Below, piece after piece: positions 48,525-56,360 of a stretch of DNA of 64,000 bases; the first letter of the stretch is position 1; the number at the start of each line of letters is the position of its first letter. The DNA comes from Butyricicoccus_A sp963588905 (GTDB taxonomy: Bacteria; Bacillota; Clostridia; Oscillospirales; Butyricicoccaceae). The position numbers and the translations under genes are program-made. The DNA is taken from the NCBI GenBank assembly GCA_963588905.1, contig CAVAJF010000005.1:16598-80597 (forward strand), in the 5' to 3' direction. Below the pieces are notes generated by a model. It was not told the DNA's origin. It saw only the letters and a list, made by a program, of their open reading frames with translations, and did not search any database.

Positions 48525-49871
48525 TTATTTTTCTGTTTCCATATTTTGCGGAAGAATCAGATTCAGAATGATGGCAACCACAAAGACAACAGCGACACAG
48601 TTCTGTGCAAAGACCGTCTGAATGATTTGCGGGAAGATAGAAAACAGATCCGTGCACTGGGTAAAGCCGAGACCGATGCTGAGCGAGAGCGCCGCGATCA
48701 CGGTATTGCGCTGTGAGAAACCGCATTTGCTTATCATCTGCAAGCCGCTGACGACAATGGTGCCGAACATCATAATGGTACAACCGCCGAGCACAGCATC
48801 CGGGAGTGTTGCAAGCAGGGCACCGAACATCGGAAATACACCGGCAAGAATCATAATTACTGCGCCGGTTGCAATGGTAAATCGGTTGACTACCTTGGTC
48901 ATTGCGACCAGACCAACGTTCTGACTAAAGGAAGTAATTGGCAGACAGCCAAATATAGAGGACAGTGAGCTGATAAAACCATCACAGGCGATAGAACCGG
49001 AAGTTTCTTTTTCTGTGACATCGCGTCCTAAACCGGAAGCGGCAAGCGCAGAAGTGTCACCAATTGTCTCGGTTGCAGAAACCAAAAAAATCAATACGAC
49101 AGAGACAATGGCATCCAAACGGAACTCCATGTGGAACGGCATGAGACGCGGAACTGCGATGATAGACGTTCCTGCCAACGAGGAAAAGTCCACCATGTGC
49201 ATACAGATTGCAAGAATATAGCCGACGATCAATCCGAACAGCACGGAGAGTTGTTTCCAGAAGGATTTGGCAAATACGTGAAATAGGATGCAACAAACCA
49301 GTGTCACAACACCGAGAATCCAGTTTTCCACGGAGCCAAAGTTTTCGCTGCCGGAACCGCCGCCGAAAGAAGTTGCACCGACACTGAGCAGGGAAAAACC
49401 AATGGCTGTCACTACGCTGGCGGAAACAATCGGAGAGATCAGTTTGATCCAATACTTGGCAAATAGACCGAGCACGCCTTCAATCATGCCGCCGATGAGC
49501 ACGGCTCCCATAATGGCGCCGTATCCGTACTGCGCACCGACAAAGCTCAAAATGGAGACAAAGGTAAAGCTGATACCCATGACAATGGGCAAACCAGAAC
49601 CGATTTTTCCAAACAATGGAAATAACTGAACCAGTGTACCGATACCGGCAATCAACATCGCGCTTTGGATGAGCAGAGCAGTTTCTTTGCTGCCGAGACC
49701 GCAGGCACCGCCGACGATTAAAATCGGAGCGATGTTAGAAACGAACATAGCTAAGATATGCTGTAAGCCAAACGGAATGGCGTTGAGTAATGGGACTTTG
49801 CCGTCTAAGGTATAAATATGATTAACAGAAGCAGTAGATCCGACTTCTGTCGCTTTTGTTGTTGACTGCAT
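48525..49871 (-). CDS. pbuX: Xanthine permease (NCS2 family)
   Basis: A 448-residue membrane protein with about 14 hydrophobic segments. It has the nucleobase-ascorbate-transporter signatures: GLQHILAMFVSNIAPIL near the N-terminus, VSATETIGDTSALAASG (the conserved ATET region) and the following ITSFSQNVGLVAMTKV with the QN(V)G motif. Directly downstream of xpt in the same operon (9 bp apart), so it should import xanthine for salvage to XMP. Uric-acid transport is an alternative for some family members. Confidence 0.9.
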   Translation of the reverse strand: MQSTTKATEVGSTASVNHIYTLDGKVPLLNAIPFGLQHILAMFVSNIAPILIVGGACGLGSKETALLIQSAMLIAGIGTLVQLFPLFGKIGSGLPIVMGISFTFVSILSFVGAQYGYGAIMGAVLIGGMIEGVLGLFAKYWIKLISPIVSASVVTAIGFSLLSVGATSFGGGSGSENFGSVENWILGVVTLVCCILFHVFAKSFWKQLSVLFGLIVGYILAICMHMVDFSSLAGTSIIAVPRLMPFHMEFRLDAIVSVVLIFLVSATETIGDTSALAASGLGRDVTEKETSGSIACDGFISSLSSIFGCLPITSFSQNVGLVAMTKVVNRFTIATGAVIMILAGVFPMFGALLATLPDAVLGGCTIMMFGTIVVSGLQMISKCGFSQRNTVIAALSLSIGLGFTQCTDLFSIFPQIIQTVFAQNCVAVVFVVAIILNLILPQNMETEK

Positions 49872-49880
49872 GAAAGCTCC

Positions 49881-50462
49881 TTACTGTTCGCGGAATTGAA
49901 TCGTGCCATTTGCAGCGTCCATGCCGTCTACAATTGCCAAAGATTCCAGCTGATAACCAAAATTACGAATGATGCGGCCGCCCTGCTGGAAGCCCTTTTC
50001 AATGGCGATGCCGATGCCCTCTACGGTACCGCCTGCCTGTGCAACGATAGACAGTAGACCCTGCAAAGCACAGCCGTTTGCAAGAAAATCGTCGATAATC
50101 AGCACGTGATCGTCTTCATGCAGGAATTTCTTGGATACAATTACCTGATTCTTGCACTTATGTGTAAAGGATTCAACCTCTGCAACATAGACATCGCCGT
50201 CAATGTTGATGCTCTGAGACTTCTTGGCAAAGACAACCGGAACATGAAAATGGCTTGCTACGATACAGGCGATGCCGATGCCGGAGGCCTCGATGGTGAG
50301 AATCTTATTGATTGGCTTGTCCGCAAAGCGGCGCTTAAATTCCTCGCCCATCTGGTTGAACAGATCAATATCCATCTGATGGTTCAGAAAGCTGTCAACC
50401 TTCAGAATGTTTCCTTCTTTTACAATACCGTCTTTTACGATACGCTCTTCCAAAAAATTCAT
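49881..50462 (-). CDS. xpt: Xanthine phosphoribosyltransferase
   Basis: A 193-residue type I phosphoribosyltransferase converting xanthine and PRPP to XMP. MNFLEERIVKDGIVKEGNILKVDSFLNHQMD is the standard Xpt start, and the PRPP loop is VLIIDDFLANGCALQGL; KILTIEASGIGIA provides the pyrophosphate site. AAGGAAGG precedes ATG 50462; a frame extending to 50570 adds residues unlike any Xpt. It leads the xpt-pbuX operon. Unlike many Firmicutes xpt leaders, the one here has no recognisable guanine riboswitch. Confidence 0.95.
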   Translation of the reverse strand: MNFLEERIVKDGIVKEGNILKVDSFLNHQMDIDLFNQMGEEFKRRFADKPINKILTIEASGIGIACIVASHFHVPVVFAKKSQSINIDGDVYVAEVESFTHKCKNQVIVSKKFLHEDDHVLIIDDFLANGCALQGLLSIVAQAGGTVEGIGIAIEKGFQQGGRIIRNFGYQLESLAIVDGMDAANGTIQFREQ

Positions 50463-50496
50463 AATGATCCTTCCTTTATTTGTATTCAATAGGATA

Positions 50497-50510
50497 TACA
50501 CTTCAGTGTA
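50497..50510. promoter_or_regulatory. Palindrome in the xpt leader, candidate operator
   Basis: TACACT-TC-AGTGTA, about 20-35 bases downstream of the start predicted from the extended -10 box at 50539-50547. Confidence 0.4.
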
Positions 50511-50538
50511 CCAAAAAAATCGACAAATATATACTGGT

Positions 50539-50547
50539 ATTATATCA
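50539..50547 (-). promoter_or_regulatory. Extended -10 promoter of xpt-pbuX
   Basis: TGATATAAT on the minus strand, with no good -35 box; the TG extension would compensate. Confidence 0.5.
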
Positions 50548-50616
50548 GAAAAACCATGAAATGCATACAATTCTTTTGAATTTTTTTACAGAGGGATGGA
50601 TGGGGCTTTTTGTTTC

Positions 50617-50660
50617 TACAAGTCGAAAACTATCGAATATAAAGAAGTTTTCGACTTGTA
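50617..50660. repeat. 15-bp inverted repeat upstream of the phosphatase gene
   Basis: Perfect arms at 50617-50631 and 50646-50660 (left arm TACAAGTCGAAAACT) around a 14-base spacer. No T run follows on either strand. It ends 13 bases before the likely -35 box of the next gene. Confidence 0.6.
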
Positions 50661-50672
50661 TTTCCGAAACTC

Positions 50673-50700
50673 TTCACTTTCTTGGAATTTTGGGTATAAT
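50673..50700 (+). promoter_or_regulatory. Promoter of the phosphatase-dsdA pair
   Basis: TTCACT (50673-50678), 16-bp spacer, perfect TATAAT (50695-50700), then about 100 bases of leader. Confidence 0.6.
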
Positions 50701-50803
50701 AGAATCAGAAAATTTAGGAGACGCGGAATATATAATGAAGTAGTGCCCGCTCAAAACAGCGCAAATTACGGCACTTTAGGGCATTGCAGAAAGGAAAATT
50801 CAA

Positions 50804-51265
50804 ATGGTTAAGATACTTTTCGTCTGCCATGGCAATATCTGTCGTAGTCCGATGGCGGAGTTTGTTATGAAAGACATGGTACAAGCGGCAGGGCTGCAAG
50901 ACAAGATTTATGTTGAGTCTGCGGCGACGAGTACAGAAGAAATCGGCAATCCGGTATATCCGCCTGCACGGAGAAAACTAGCGGAGCATGGTATCAGCTG
51001 TGCGGGAAAGACGGCGCGCCAATTAAGACGGCAGGATTATGAAGCGTTTGATTTGCTGATTGGCATGGATCATGCCAATTTGCGCAATATGCGCCGGATG
51101 TGCGGCGGAGATGAAGAAAACAAAATTCATGCGATGATGGATTATACCAATCGTCCGGGAGAGGTTGCTGACCCGTGGTATACTGGTAACTTTGAAGATA
51201 CTTGGCGCGATGTCAATGAGGGCTGCCGTGGATTGTTGGAACAGTTAAAACGGGAGGAATTATAA
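50804..51265 (+). CDS. Low-molecular-weight protein tyrosine phosphatase
   Basis: A 153-residue cytoplasmic phosphatase. The P-loop is FVCHGNICRSPMAE with catalytic Cys8 and Arg14; the general-acid Asp lies in VADPWYTG near residue 125. All catalytic elements are intact. AAAGGAAA precedes the ATG. The next gene, dsdA, starts immediately after its stop, so the two are co-transcribed, though no functional link is known to me. A role on tyrosine or arginine phosphate cannot be told apart here. Confidence 0.9.
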   Translation: MVKILFVCHGNICRSPMAEFVMKDMVQAAGLQDKIYVESAATSTEEIGNPVYPPARRKLAEHGISCAGKTARQLRRQDYEAFDLLIGMDHANLRNMRRMCGGDEENKIHAMMDYTNRPGEVADPWYTGNFEDTWRDVNEGCRGLLEQLKREEL

Positions 51266-52597
51266 ATGCTGGATATGGAAAAACTCAAGAACTATCCGGT
51301 TGTTCATGATTTGCAGGAAGAAAAAGAGATCTTGTGGATCAATCCAGATCAAGTTCCGTTTGCACAAGCACAGATGGCATTGACCATGGCGGATATTGAT
51401 GACGCAGAACAGCGATTGCAGCGATTTGCACCGCTTATCATGAAGCATTTTCCGGAGACGATTCCGGCGCAGGGGATCATTGAATCGCCGCTGGTTCGTA
51501 TTCCAGACATGCAGTGTGTTTTACAAGAAAAAGAACAGATGCAGATAGATGGAACACTGCTGTTAAAGCAAGACAGCGATTTGGCAATTGCAGGTTCTGT
51601 CAAGGCGCGCGGCGGCATCTATGAAGTGCTCAAGCATACAGAAGGTCTGGCATTACAGCATGGATTGCTCAGCGAACAGGATGTACAGAACGGCAATGCA
51701 CAGGCCTATGAAGCTTTGGCAGATCGCAGAGCATTCTTTCATCAGTATGCGGTACAAGTTGGTTCTACAGGAAATTTGGGCCTGAGCATTGGCATCATGA
51801 GTGCGGTTATCGGCTATCAAACGGTGGTGCACATGTCTGCCGATGCGCGGCAATGGAAAAAAGATCTGCTGCGCCAATATGGAGTCACGGTAAAAGAATA
51901 TGAAAGCGACTATTCCAATGCGGTGAAGCAGGGAAGGGCATTATCTGATGCCAATCCAAACAGCTATTTTGTAGATGATGAAAATTCAAAAAATCTGTTT
52001 TTGGGATATGCAGTGGCGGCAAAGCGGCTGAAAAAGCAGTTGGAAACAATGGAGCTTATCCCGGATGAGCAGCATCCGCTGTTTGTATATTTGCCGTGTG
52101 GTGTCGGCGGCGCGCCGGGTGGTATTACCTTTGGACTCAAACAGGTATTTGGCGATGCGGTGCATTGCTTCTTTGTCGAACCAACACAGGCACCGTGTAT
52201 GCTGCTCGGCATGGCAACGGGATTGAACAACAAGATTTGTGTCAAAGACATCGGACTGACTGGCTTGACGCACGCGGATGGTCTGGCTGTTGGACGTCCA
52301 TCGGGATTTGTCGGCAGTGTGATGAAACCGCTTCTCAGTGGTGCCTGCACGGTGGCAGATTGCCGTCTGTATGACTATATGAGAGAACTAAACGATACAG
52401 AGAATATCTTTATTGAACCAAGCTCGTGCGCGGCGTTTGCGGGGTTGCGATATTTTTCTCAGCCAGCGATGCAAAAGTATCTCGAGCAACATGGTCTGAC
52501 AGAACAGATGCCGCAGGCAATTCACATCGCGTGGGCAACCGGCGGCAGACTGGTTCCGGAAGAGATTCGAGAACAGTATACACAGACACATTTATAA
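51266..52597 (+). CDS. dsdA: D-serine ammonia-lyase (dehydratase)
   Basis: A 443-residue PLP enzyme turning D-serine into pyruvate and ammonia. The PLP lysine is Lys113 in GSVKARGGIYEVL; VQVGSTGNLGLSIG and YLPCGVGGAPGGITFGLKQ (phosphate-binding glycine loop) are DsdA hallmarks, as is the N-terminal DIDDAEQRLQRFAPLI. GGGAGGA precedes the ATG. It adds to the D-amino-acid theme of the window (dat and the D-glutamate cyclase genes). In bacteria it is usually for detoxifying or using D-serine. Confidence 0.95.
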   Translation: MLDMEKLKNYPVVHDLQEEKEILWINPDQVPFAQAQMALTMADIDDAEQRLQRFAPLIMKHFPETIPAQGIIESPLVRIPDMQCVLQEKEQMQIDGTLLLKQDSDLAIAGSVKARGGIYEVLKHTEGLALQHGLLSEQDVQNGNAQAYEALADRRAFFHQYAVQVGSTGNLGLSIGIMSAVIGYQTVVHMSADARQWKKDLLRQYGVTVKEYESDYSNAVKQGRALSDANPNSYFVDDENSKNLFLGYAVAAKRLKKQLETMELIPDEQHPLFVYLPCGVGGAPGGITFGLKQVFGDAVHCFFVEPTQAPCMLLGMATGLNNKICVKDIGLTGLTHADGLAVGRPSGFVGSVMKPLLSGACTVADCRLYDYMRELNDTENIFIEPSSCAAFAGLRYFSQPAMQKYLEQHGLTEQMPQAIHIAWATGGRLVPEEIREQYTQTHL

Positions 52598-52614
52598 AAA
52601 ATGCGCAAAATACA

Positions 52615-52648
52615 AAAAATCTCCCTTTCAAATAAAAGGGAGATTTTT
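52615..52648. terminator. Bidirectional terminator between dsdA and tgt
   Basis: A 14-bp perfect stem (52615-52628 with 52635-52648) with A-runs and T-runs on both sides. Confidence 0.88.
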
Positions 52649-52664
52649 CTTTATACAGCAAGAA

Positions 52665-53795
52665 TTAGATACGCTTGCCGAGCTTTTCGCTCCACTGCTC
52701 GCGGAATTCTGCAAAACGTCCTTCGTCAAGAGCCTTACGGATTTCAACCATCAGGTTGTTGTAGAACCACAGGTTATGCATAACGGTCAGACGCTGGCCG
52801 AGCATTTCTCCAGACTTGAGCAGATGACGCACATAAGCGCGGCTGTAGTTCTGGCAAACCGGACAATGGCAGTGCTCGTCAATCGGCTTATCATCCAGCT
52901 GATACTTGGCGTTATTCAGGTTGCGGATGCCGTCCCAAGTGAACAGATGACCATGTCGCGCATTGCGGGTCGGCATAACGCAGTCAAAGAAGTCAACGCC
53001 GCGCCAAACCGCTTCAATGATATTCGACGGTGTACCCACGCCCATCAGATACCGCGGCTTATTTTCCGGTGCATAAGGAACGACTTCATCCAAAATATGA
53101 TACATCGTTTCTGTCGATTCACCGACAGCCAAACCGCCGATGGCGTAGCCGTCCAAATCCAATTCTGCAATCGCCTTCATATGGGCAACGCGCAGGTCGT
53201 CATAGGTGCCGCCCTGATTGATACCGAACAGCATCTGCTTCGGATTGACCGTGGTCGGTAGGCTGTTCAAGCGAGCCATTTCCGCCTTGCAGCGATGCAG
53301 CCAGCGAGTGGTGCGCTCACAAGATGCCTTGACATATTCATACGGAGACGGATTTTCACAGCACTCATCAAATGCCATGGCAATATCCGAACCGAGATTG
53401 GACTGAATCTGCATACTTTCTTCCGGACCCATGAAAATCTTACGTCCATCGACATGAGAAGAGAAGTATACGCCTTCCTCCTTGATTTTGCGCAGGGAAG
53501 AGAGGGAGAATACCTGAAATCCGCCGCTGTCGGTCAGAATCGGGCCATCCCAATTCATAAACTTGTGCAGACCGCCCATCGCGCGAACAACCTGATCGCC
53601 CGGACGGATATGCAGATGATAGGTGTTGGACAATTCGATCTGACAGCCGAGATCTTTTAAATCCTTGGCGGAAACGGCACCTTTAATGGCACCCTGTGTG
53701 CCGACGTTCTGAAATACCGGTGTCTGTACCGTACCGTGTGCGCAGGTGAATTCACCGCGGCGTGCACGGCCTTCTGTTTTGAGAATCTTAAACAT
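52665..53795 (-). CDS. tgt: tRNA-guanine transglycosylase
   Basis: A 376-residue enzyme that swaps the wobble guanine of Asp, Asn, His and Tyr tRNAs for preQ1. Key blocks: NTYHLHIRPG, LTDSGGFQVFSL (catalytic Asp), GINQGGTYDDLR, GYAIGGLAVGE and FFDCVMPTRNARHG. The zinc site is CHCPVCQNYSRAYVRHL, with cysteines and a distal His. The length is standard. Its start overlaps the end of queA by 8 bases, and the two genes form an operon for queuosine in tRNA. Confidence 0.96.
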   Translation of the reverse strand: MFKILKTEGRARRGEFTCAHGTVQTPVFQNVGTQGAIKGAVSAKDLKDLGCQIELSNTYHLHIRPGDQVVRAMGGLHKFMNWDGPILTDSGGFQVFSLSSLRKIKEEGVYFSSHVDGRKIFMGPEESMQIQSNLGSDIAMAFDECCENPSPYEYVKASCERTTRWLHRCKAEMARLNSLPTTVNPKQMLFGINQGGTYDDLRVAHMKAIAELDLDGYAIGGLAVGESTETMYHILDEVVPYAPENKPRYLMGVGTPSNIIEAVWRGVDFFDCVMPTRNARHGHLFTWDGIRNLNNAKYQLDDKPIDEHCHCPVCQNYSRAYVRHLLKSGEMLGQRLTVMHNLWFYNNLMVEIRKALDEGRFAEFREQWSEKLGKRI

Positions 53796-54840
53796 GGTTG
53801 TCCTCCTTGTTGGTGTAAATCAGCATGGAGTCACCGAAGCTAAAGAAACGGTATTCCTCCTGAACAGCTACTTTATAGGTGCGCATAATCATGTCGCGCG
53901 ATGCGAAAGCAGAAATCAGCATCATCAGTGTGCTTTCCGGCAAATGGAAATTGGTCACAAGGCAATCGACAGCCTTGAACCGGTAGCCCGGATAAATAAA
54001 GATATTTGTCCAGCCGGAGCACGGGCGAACAGAGCCATCTTCTGCGGCAATGGTCTCCAGTGTGCGGGTTGCCGTTGTGCCGACAGCAAAAATGCGGCCG
54101 CCGTTTTTGCGGGTATTGTTAATAATAGCTGCATTTTCCTCATCCAGCATATAGAATTCGGAATGCATCACATGCTCAGAAACATCCTCAACCTTTACTG
54201 GACGGAAGGTGCCCAGACCAACGTGCAGTGTCACATACGCGATGTTGACGCCCATCTCTTTAATTTGCTGAAGCAGCTCCGGGGTGAAGTGCAGACCGGC
54301 AGTCGGTGCTGCGGCAGAACCAGGGGTCTTGCTGTAGACGGTCTGATAGCGTTCCGGATCTTCCAGCTTTTCCTTAATATACGGCGGGAGCGGCATCATG
54401 CCCAGCTCCTCCAGAATTTCCAAGAAGATGCCCTCATAATGGAAACGAATCAGACGATTGCCGCCATCCGGCAGAATGTCTTCAACGGTAGCAGTCAGCT
54501 TGCCTTCGCCAAAGCTCAGCTTGGCACCGACACGGCATTTCTTGCCCGGACGGGTCAGACATTCCCATACGCCATCGCCTTTATCCGTCAGCAGAACCAG
54601 CTCAATTGGATAACCGGTGTCTTCGCGGACACCCAACAGGCGTGCCGGAATGACGCGGGAGTTATTGAGTACCAGCGTATCACCGGCACGTAAATACTCT
54701 GGCAGATTGTAAAAATGTCGATGCTCAATGGCACCGGTGTCCTTGTTCAGTGCCAGCATACGAGAGGAATCTCGCTTGTCAAGCGGTGTTTGTGCAATCA
54801 ACCGCTCTGGCAGATCGTAATAAAAATCACTTGTTTTCAT
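53788..54840 (-). CDS. queA: S-adenosylmethionine:tRNA ribosyltransferase-isomerase
   Basis: A 350-residue enzyme that adds the epoxycyclopentane ring to preQ1 in tRNA, using SAM as ribosyl donor. Diagnostic stretches: FYYDLPERLIAQTPLDKRDSSRML, LVLNNSRVIPARLLG, PGSAAAPTAGLHFT, and LVTNFHLPESTLMMLISAFA. Full length. The ATG at 54840 has no close ribosome site; a strong AAGGAGG lies about 29 bases upstream. It is first in the queA-tgt operon. Confidence 0.96.
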   Translation of the reverse strand: MKTSDFYYDLPERLIAQTPLDKRDSSRMLALNKDTGAIEHRHFYNLPEYLRAGDTLVLNNSRVIPARLLGVREDTGYPIELVLLTDKGDGVWECLTRPGKKCRVGAKLSFGEGKLTATVEDILPDGGNRLIRFHYEGIFLEILEELGMMPLPPYIKEKLEDPERYQTVYSKTPGSAAAPTAGLHFTPELLQQIKEMGVNIAYVTLHVGLGTFRPVKVEDVSEHVMHSEFYMLDEENAAIINNTRKNGGRIFAVGTTATRTLETIAAEDGSVRPCSGWTNIFIYPGYRFKAVDCLVTNFHLPESTLMMLISAFASRDMIMRTYKVAVQEEYRFFSFGDSMLIYTNKEDNHV

Positions 54841-54921
54841 AATTTTCGGCGCGAATACAGCGCACCAGCCTCCTTATCCCCATGCAGCAGGTTATTTCCT
54901 GCTCGGAATGATACGAATAAC

Positions 54922-54950
54922 ATCATAGCGGATAGGGGAGAGAAAATCAA
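54922..54950 (-). promoter_or_regulatory. Promoter of queA-tgt
   Basis: TTGATT (54945-54950), 17-bp spacer, TATGAT (54922-54927) on the minus strand. The leader has a small hairpin (AGCAGG/CCTGCT, about 54884-54902) but no preQ1-riboswitch motif I can recognise. Confidence 0.65.
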
Positions 54951-55047
54951 GAGCAATAGCGCACAAATCTGTCGCTGCGAAGCATCTCTCCCAAGAGGAA
55001 AGACGAGTTTGGATGGTGCATCAGGGGAAACGACTCGCACCGACTTC

Positions 55048-55105
55048 TTGGCTCTCCCTCTGGGAAAGCTGGCATTTGCGTCAGCAAATGACTGAGAGGG
55101 CTGGA
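55048..55105. repeat. Structured intergenic repeat of the GGCTCTCCC...GAGAGGGCT type
   Basis: TTGGCTCTCCC, a hairpin, ATTTGC-GTCA-GCAAAT, then GACTGAGAGGGCT. Elements of this shape recur between genes in many gut Clostridia genomes (from memory). Only one copy is in this window. The rest of 54951-55187 shows no gene. Confidence 0.5.
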
Positions 55106-55187
55106 GGGCTGGAAATTAACAATCCAGACAATTTTGCATACAAAAACAGAACCGCCCATCGAGAGCGATTCTGCATGATCGTTCAAA

Positions 55188-55406
55188 TTATAAATGATAC
55201 CGTTCAATTAAGGATTTTACATTGGGATCATCCGCGCCGTATTTGAAGTGCATCATATCCGCGAGCGTATGCGCAATGTCTGTGAGGTCTGCGCTCACGA
55301 ACGTATCTGCCCAATCCGAAGATCCAAGATAAAATCGAGCACAGTCAATTTTGGCTGCGAGTTGGTCAAAGATATAGTAATCATCGCTGTCACGTTCTAA
55401 TGCCAT
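55188..55406 (-). CDS. Small acidic hypothetical protein
   Basis: A 72-residue protein, MALERDSDDYYIFDQLAAKID..., acidic, without signal peptide, membrane helix or known motif. AAGAAGGTG six bases before the ATG and its divergent position to an XRE-type regulator support it being a real gene. Direct repeats lie in the shared intergenic region. I do not recognise the family; a regulator-coupled small protein (for instance a partner or an antitoxin-like protein) is only a possibility. Confidence 0.6.
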   Translation of the reverse strand: MALERDSDDYYIFDQLAAKIDCARFYLGSSDWADTFVSADLTDIAHTLADMMHFKYGADDPNVKSLIERYHL

Positions 55407-55422
55407 TGGTTACACCTTCTTG

Positions 55423-55497
55423 TATACGCTTATTACACGTATTATACGCTTATATGATAATGTTTGTCAAGCCTAGATTTGTATAAACTAAGCCTAG
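55423..55497. repeat. Two pairs of direct repeats between the small gene and the XRE gene
   Basis: TATACGCTTAT at 55423-55433 and 55443-55453 (20-bp period), and AAGCCTAG at 55469-55476 and 55490-55497 (21-bp period). Spacing of two helical turns suits a dimeric regulator such as the adjacent XRE protein. Confidence 0.5.
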
Positions 55498-55509
55498 GAG
55501 GCGGAGTTT

Positions 55510-55860
55510 ATGCAGAAGAAAAAAGAGATCAATATAGAAGTAGGACACAGAATCCAGCTTTCACGGGAACGTGCTGGGTATACACAGGAACAGTTTGCAG
55601 AATTGTTAGATGTAGGCGTACAACACGTATCAAATATCGAGCGCGGGGCGGTCGGCATTTCCTTGACGGCGCTCAAAAAGACCTGCGAGATTTTAGGTGT
55701 CTCCGCGGATTATCTGCTGCTCGGCGGGAGCGCATCGGAGGACAGCAACGTGTTATTGCAGCAGCTGCGCGAGCTTCCGGTTGAACAGGGCGTGCTGGTC
55801 GAGCGCGGCATTTCGCAGATGCTGTCTGCGCTGGAACTTGCCAACGACAAAAGAGCATAG
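55510..55860 (+). CDS. XRE-family helix-turn-helix regulator
   Basis: A 116-residue regulator. The helix-turn-helix domain occupies residues about 8-70: VGHRIQLSRERAGYTQEQFAELLDVGVQHVSNIERGAVGISLTALKKTCEILGVSADYLL. The C-terminal 45 residues are helical and Leu-rich (LLQQLRELPVEQGVLVERGI), likely for dimerisation. AGGAGG precedes the ATG. Divergent from the 72-residue gene, across a region with paired direct repeats; autoregulation is likely. Proteins of this type are common in Clostridia and their targets vary. Confidence 0.85.
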   Translation: MQKKKEINIEVGHRIQLSRERAGYTQEQFAELLDVGVQHVSNIERGAVGISLTALKKTCEILGVSADYLLLGGSASEDSNVLLQQLRELPVEQGVLVERGISQMLSALELANDKRA

Positions 55861-55920
55861 CGTGGTTTGCGGGCTTGCTGTTTGTGGAAAGACACTTGTT
55901 CATCGGGAAAAAACAAAACC

Positions 55921-55959
55921 GCACGAAAGAAGCACAGGAAAATCCTGTCGTTTTGTGCG
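55921..55959 (+). terminator. Weak terminator after the XRE gene
   Basis: Outer GCACGAAA/TTTTGTGC and inner CAGGA/TCCTG pairings with an interrupted T-rich tail. The remainder of 55861-55978 holds nothing else I can name. Confidence 0.45.
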
Positions 55960-55978
55960 CTTTCCTCATCAAATCGCC

Positions 55979-56008
55979 TTGACAAAGCAAATTGTCCCGT
56001 GCTAAAAT
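55979..56008 (+). promoter_or_regulatory. Promoter of the asd-dapA-dapB operon
   Basis: TTGACA (55979-55984), 18-bp spacer, TAAAAT (56003-56008), about 25 bases before the riboswitch aptamer. Confidence 0.72.
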
Positions 56009-56032
56009 GAAAAAAGCATAAATTGTCTAGTA

Positions 56033-56272
56033 CGATTGAGGCGCGGCCGACATAAGTATGGTTCAAGAGAAGGCGAATCCTTCTGTGAAAGGGCTGGAAA
56101 GGGGAAGGCCGCCGAAGAGGATGCCAGATTCGCGGGTATCTGTCTGGACGGGCACGAGAACATCTGTCCGGCTGTCACCGGTTCGCCCGTGATGCGCTAT
56201 CGCTACTTTGCGCTGCTGCAAGGCAGTGAGCTGTTTCGCATCATCGGCCGGTTTTTCACCGACCGATTTTTT
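56033..56272 (+). promoter_or_regulatory. Lysine riboswitch (L box) with terminator
   Basis: The leader has the L-box hallmarks in order: GAGGCGCGGCCGAC, AAGTATGG, GAAGGCGAATCCTTC, GTGAAAGGGCTGGAAAGGGGAAGGCCGCCGAAG, and a GTCTGG...CTGTCACCGG 3' part. The expression platform ends in a 10-bp stem (56243-56252 with 56258-56267, one mismatch) and TTTTTT. Lysine should cause early termination of the lysine-pathway genes that follow. Confidence 0.88.
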
Positions 56273-56360
56273 ATTGCAAACAGGAGAATACGGAGACAGC
56301 TTGTGCTTTGATCGGTATATGTCATTTTGAGCAATTGCTTTTCAGGAGGAAATAACAACG

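Noticed and set aside
50463..50570. Upstream extension of xpt
   Set aside because: A longer frame exists, but it crosses the extended -10 box and adds residues unlike known Xpt proteins.
53746..54693. Long plus-strand open frame opposite queA
   Set aside because: Shadow of queA, which is unmistakable on the other strand.
54841..54921. preQ1 riboswitch before queA
   Set aside because: There is a small hairpin, but the conserved preQ1 aptamer sequence is not present.
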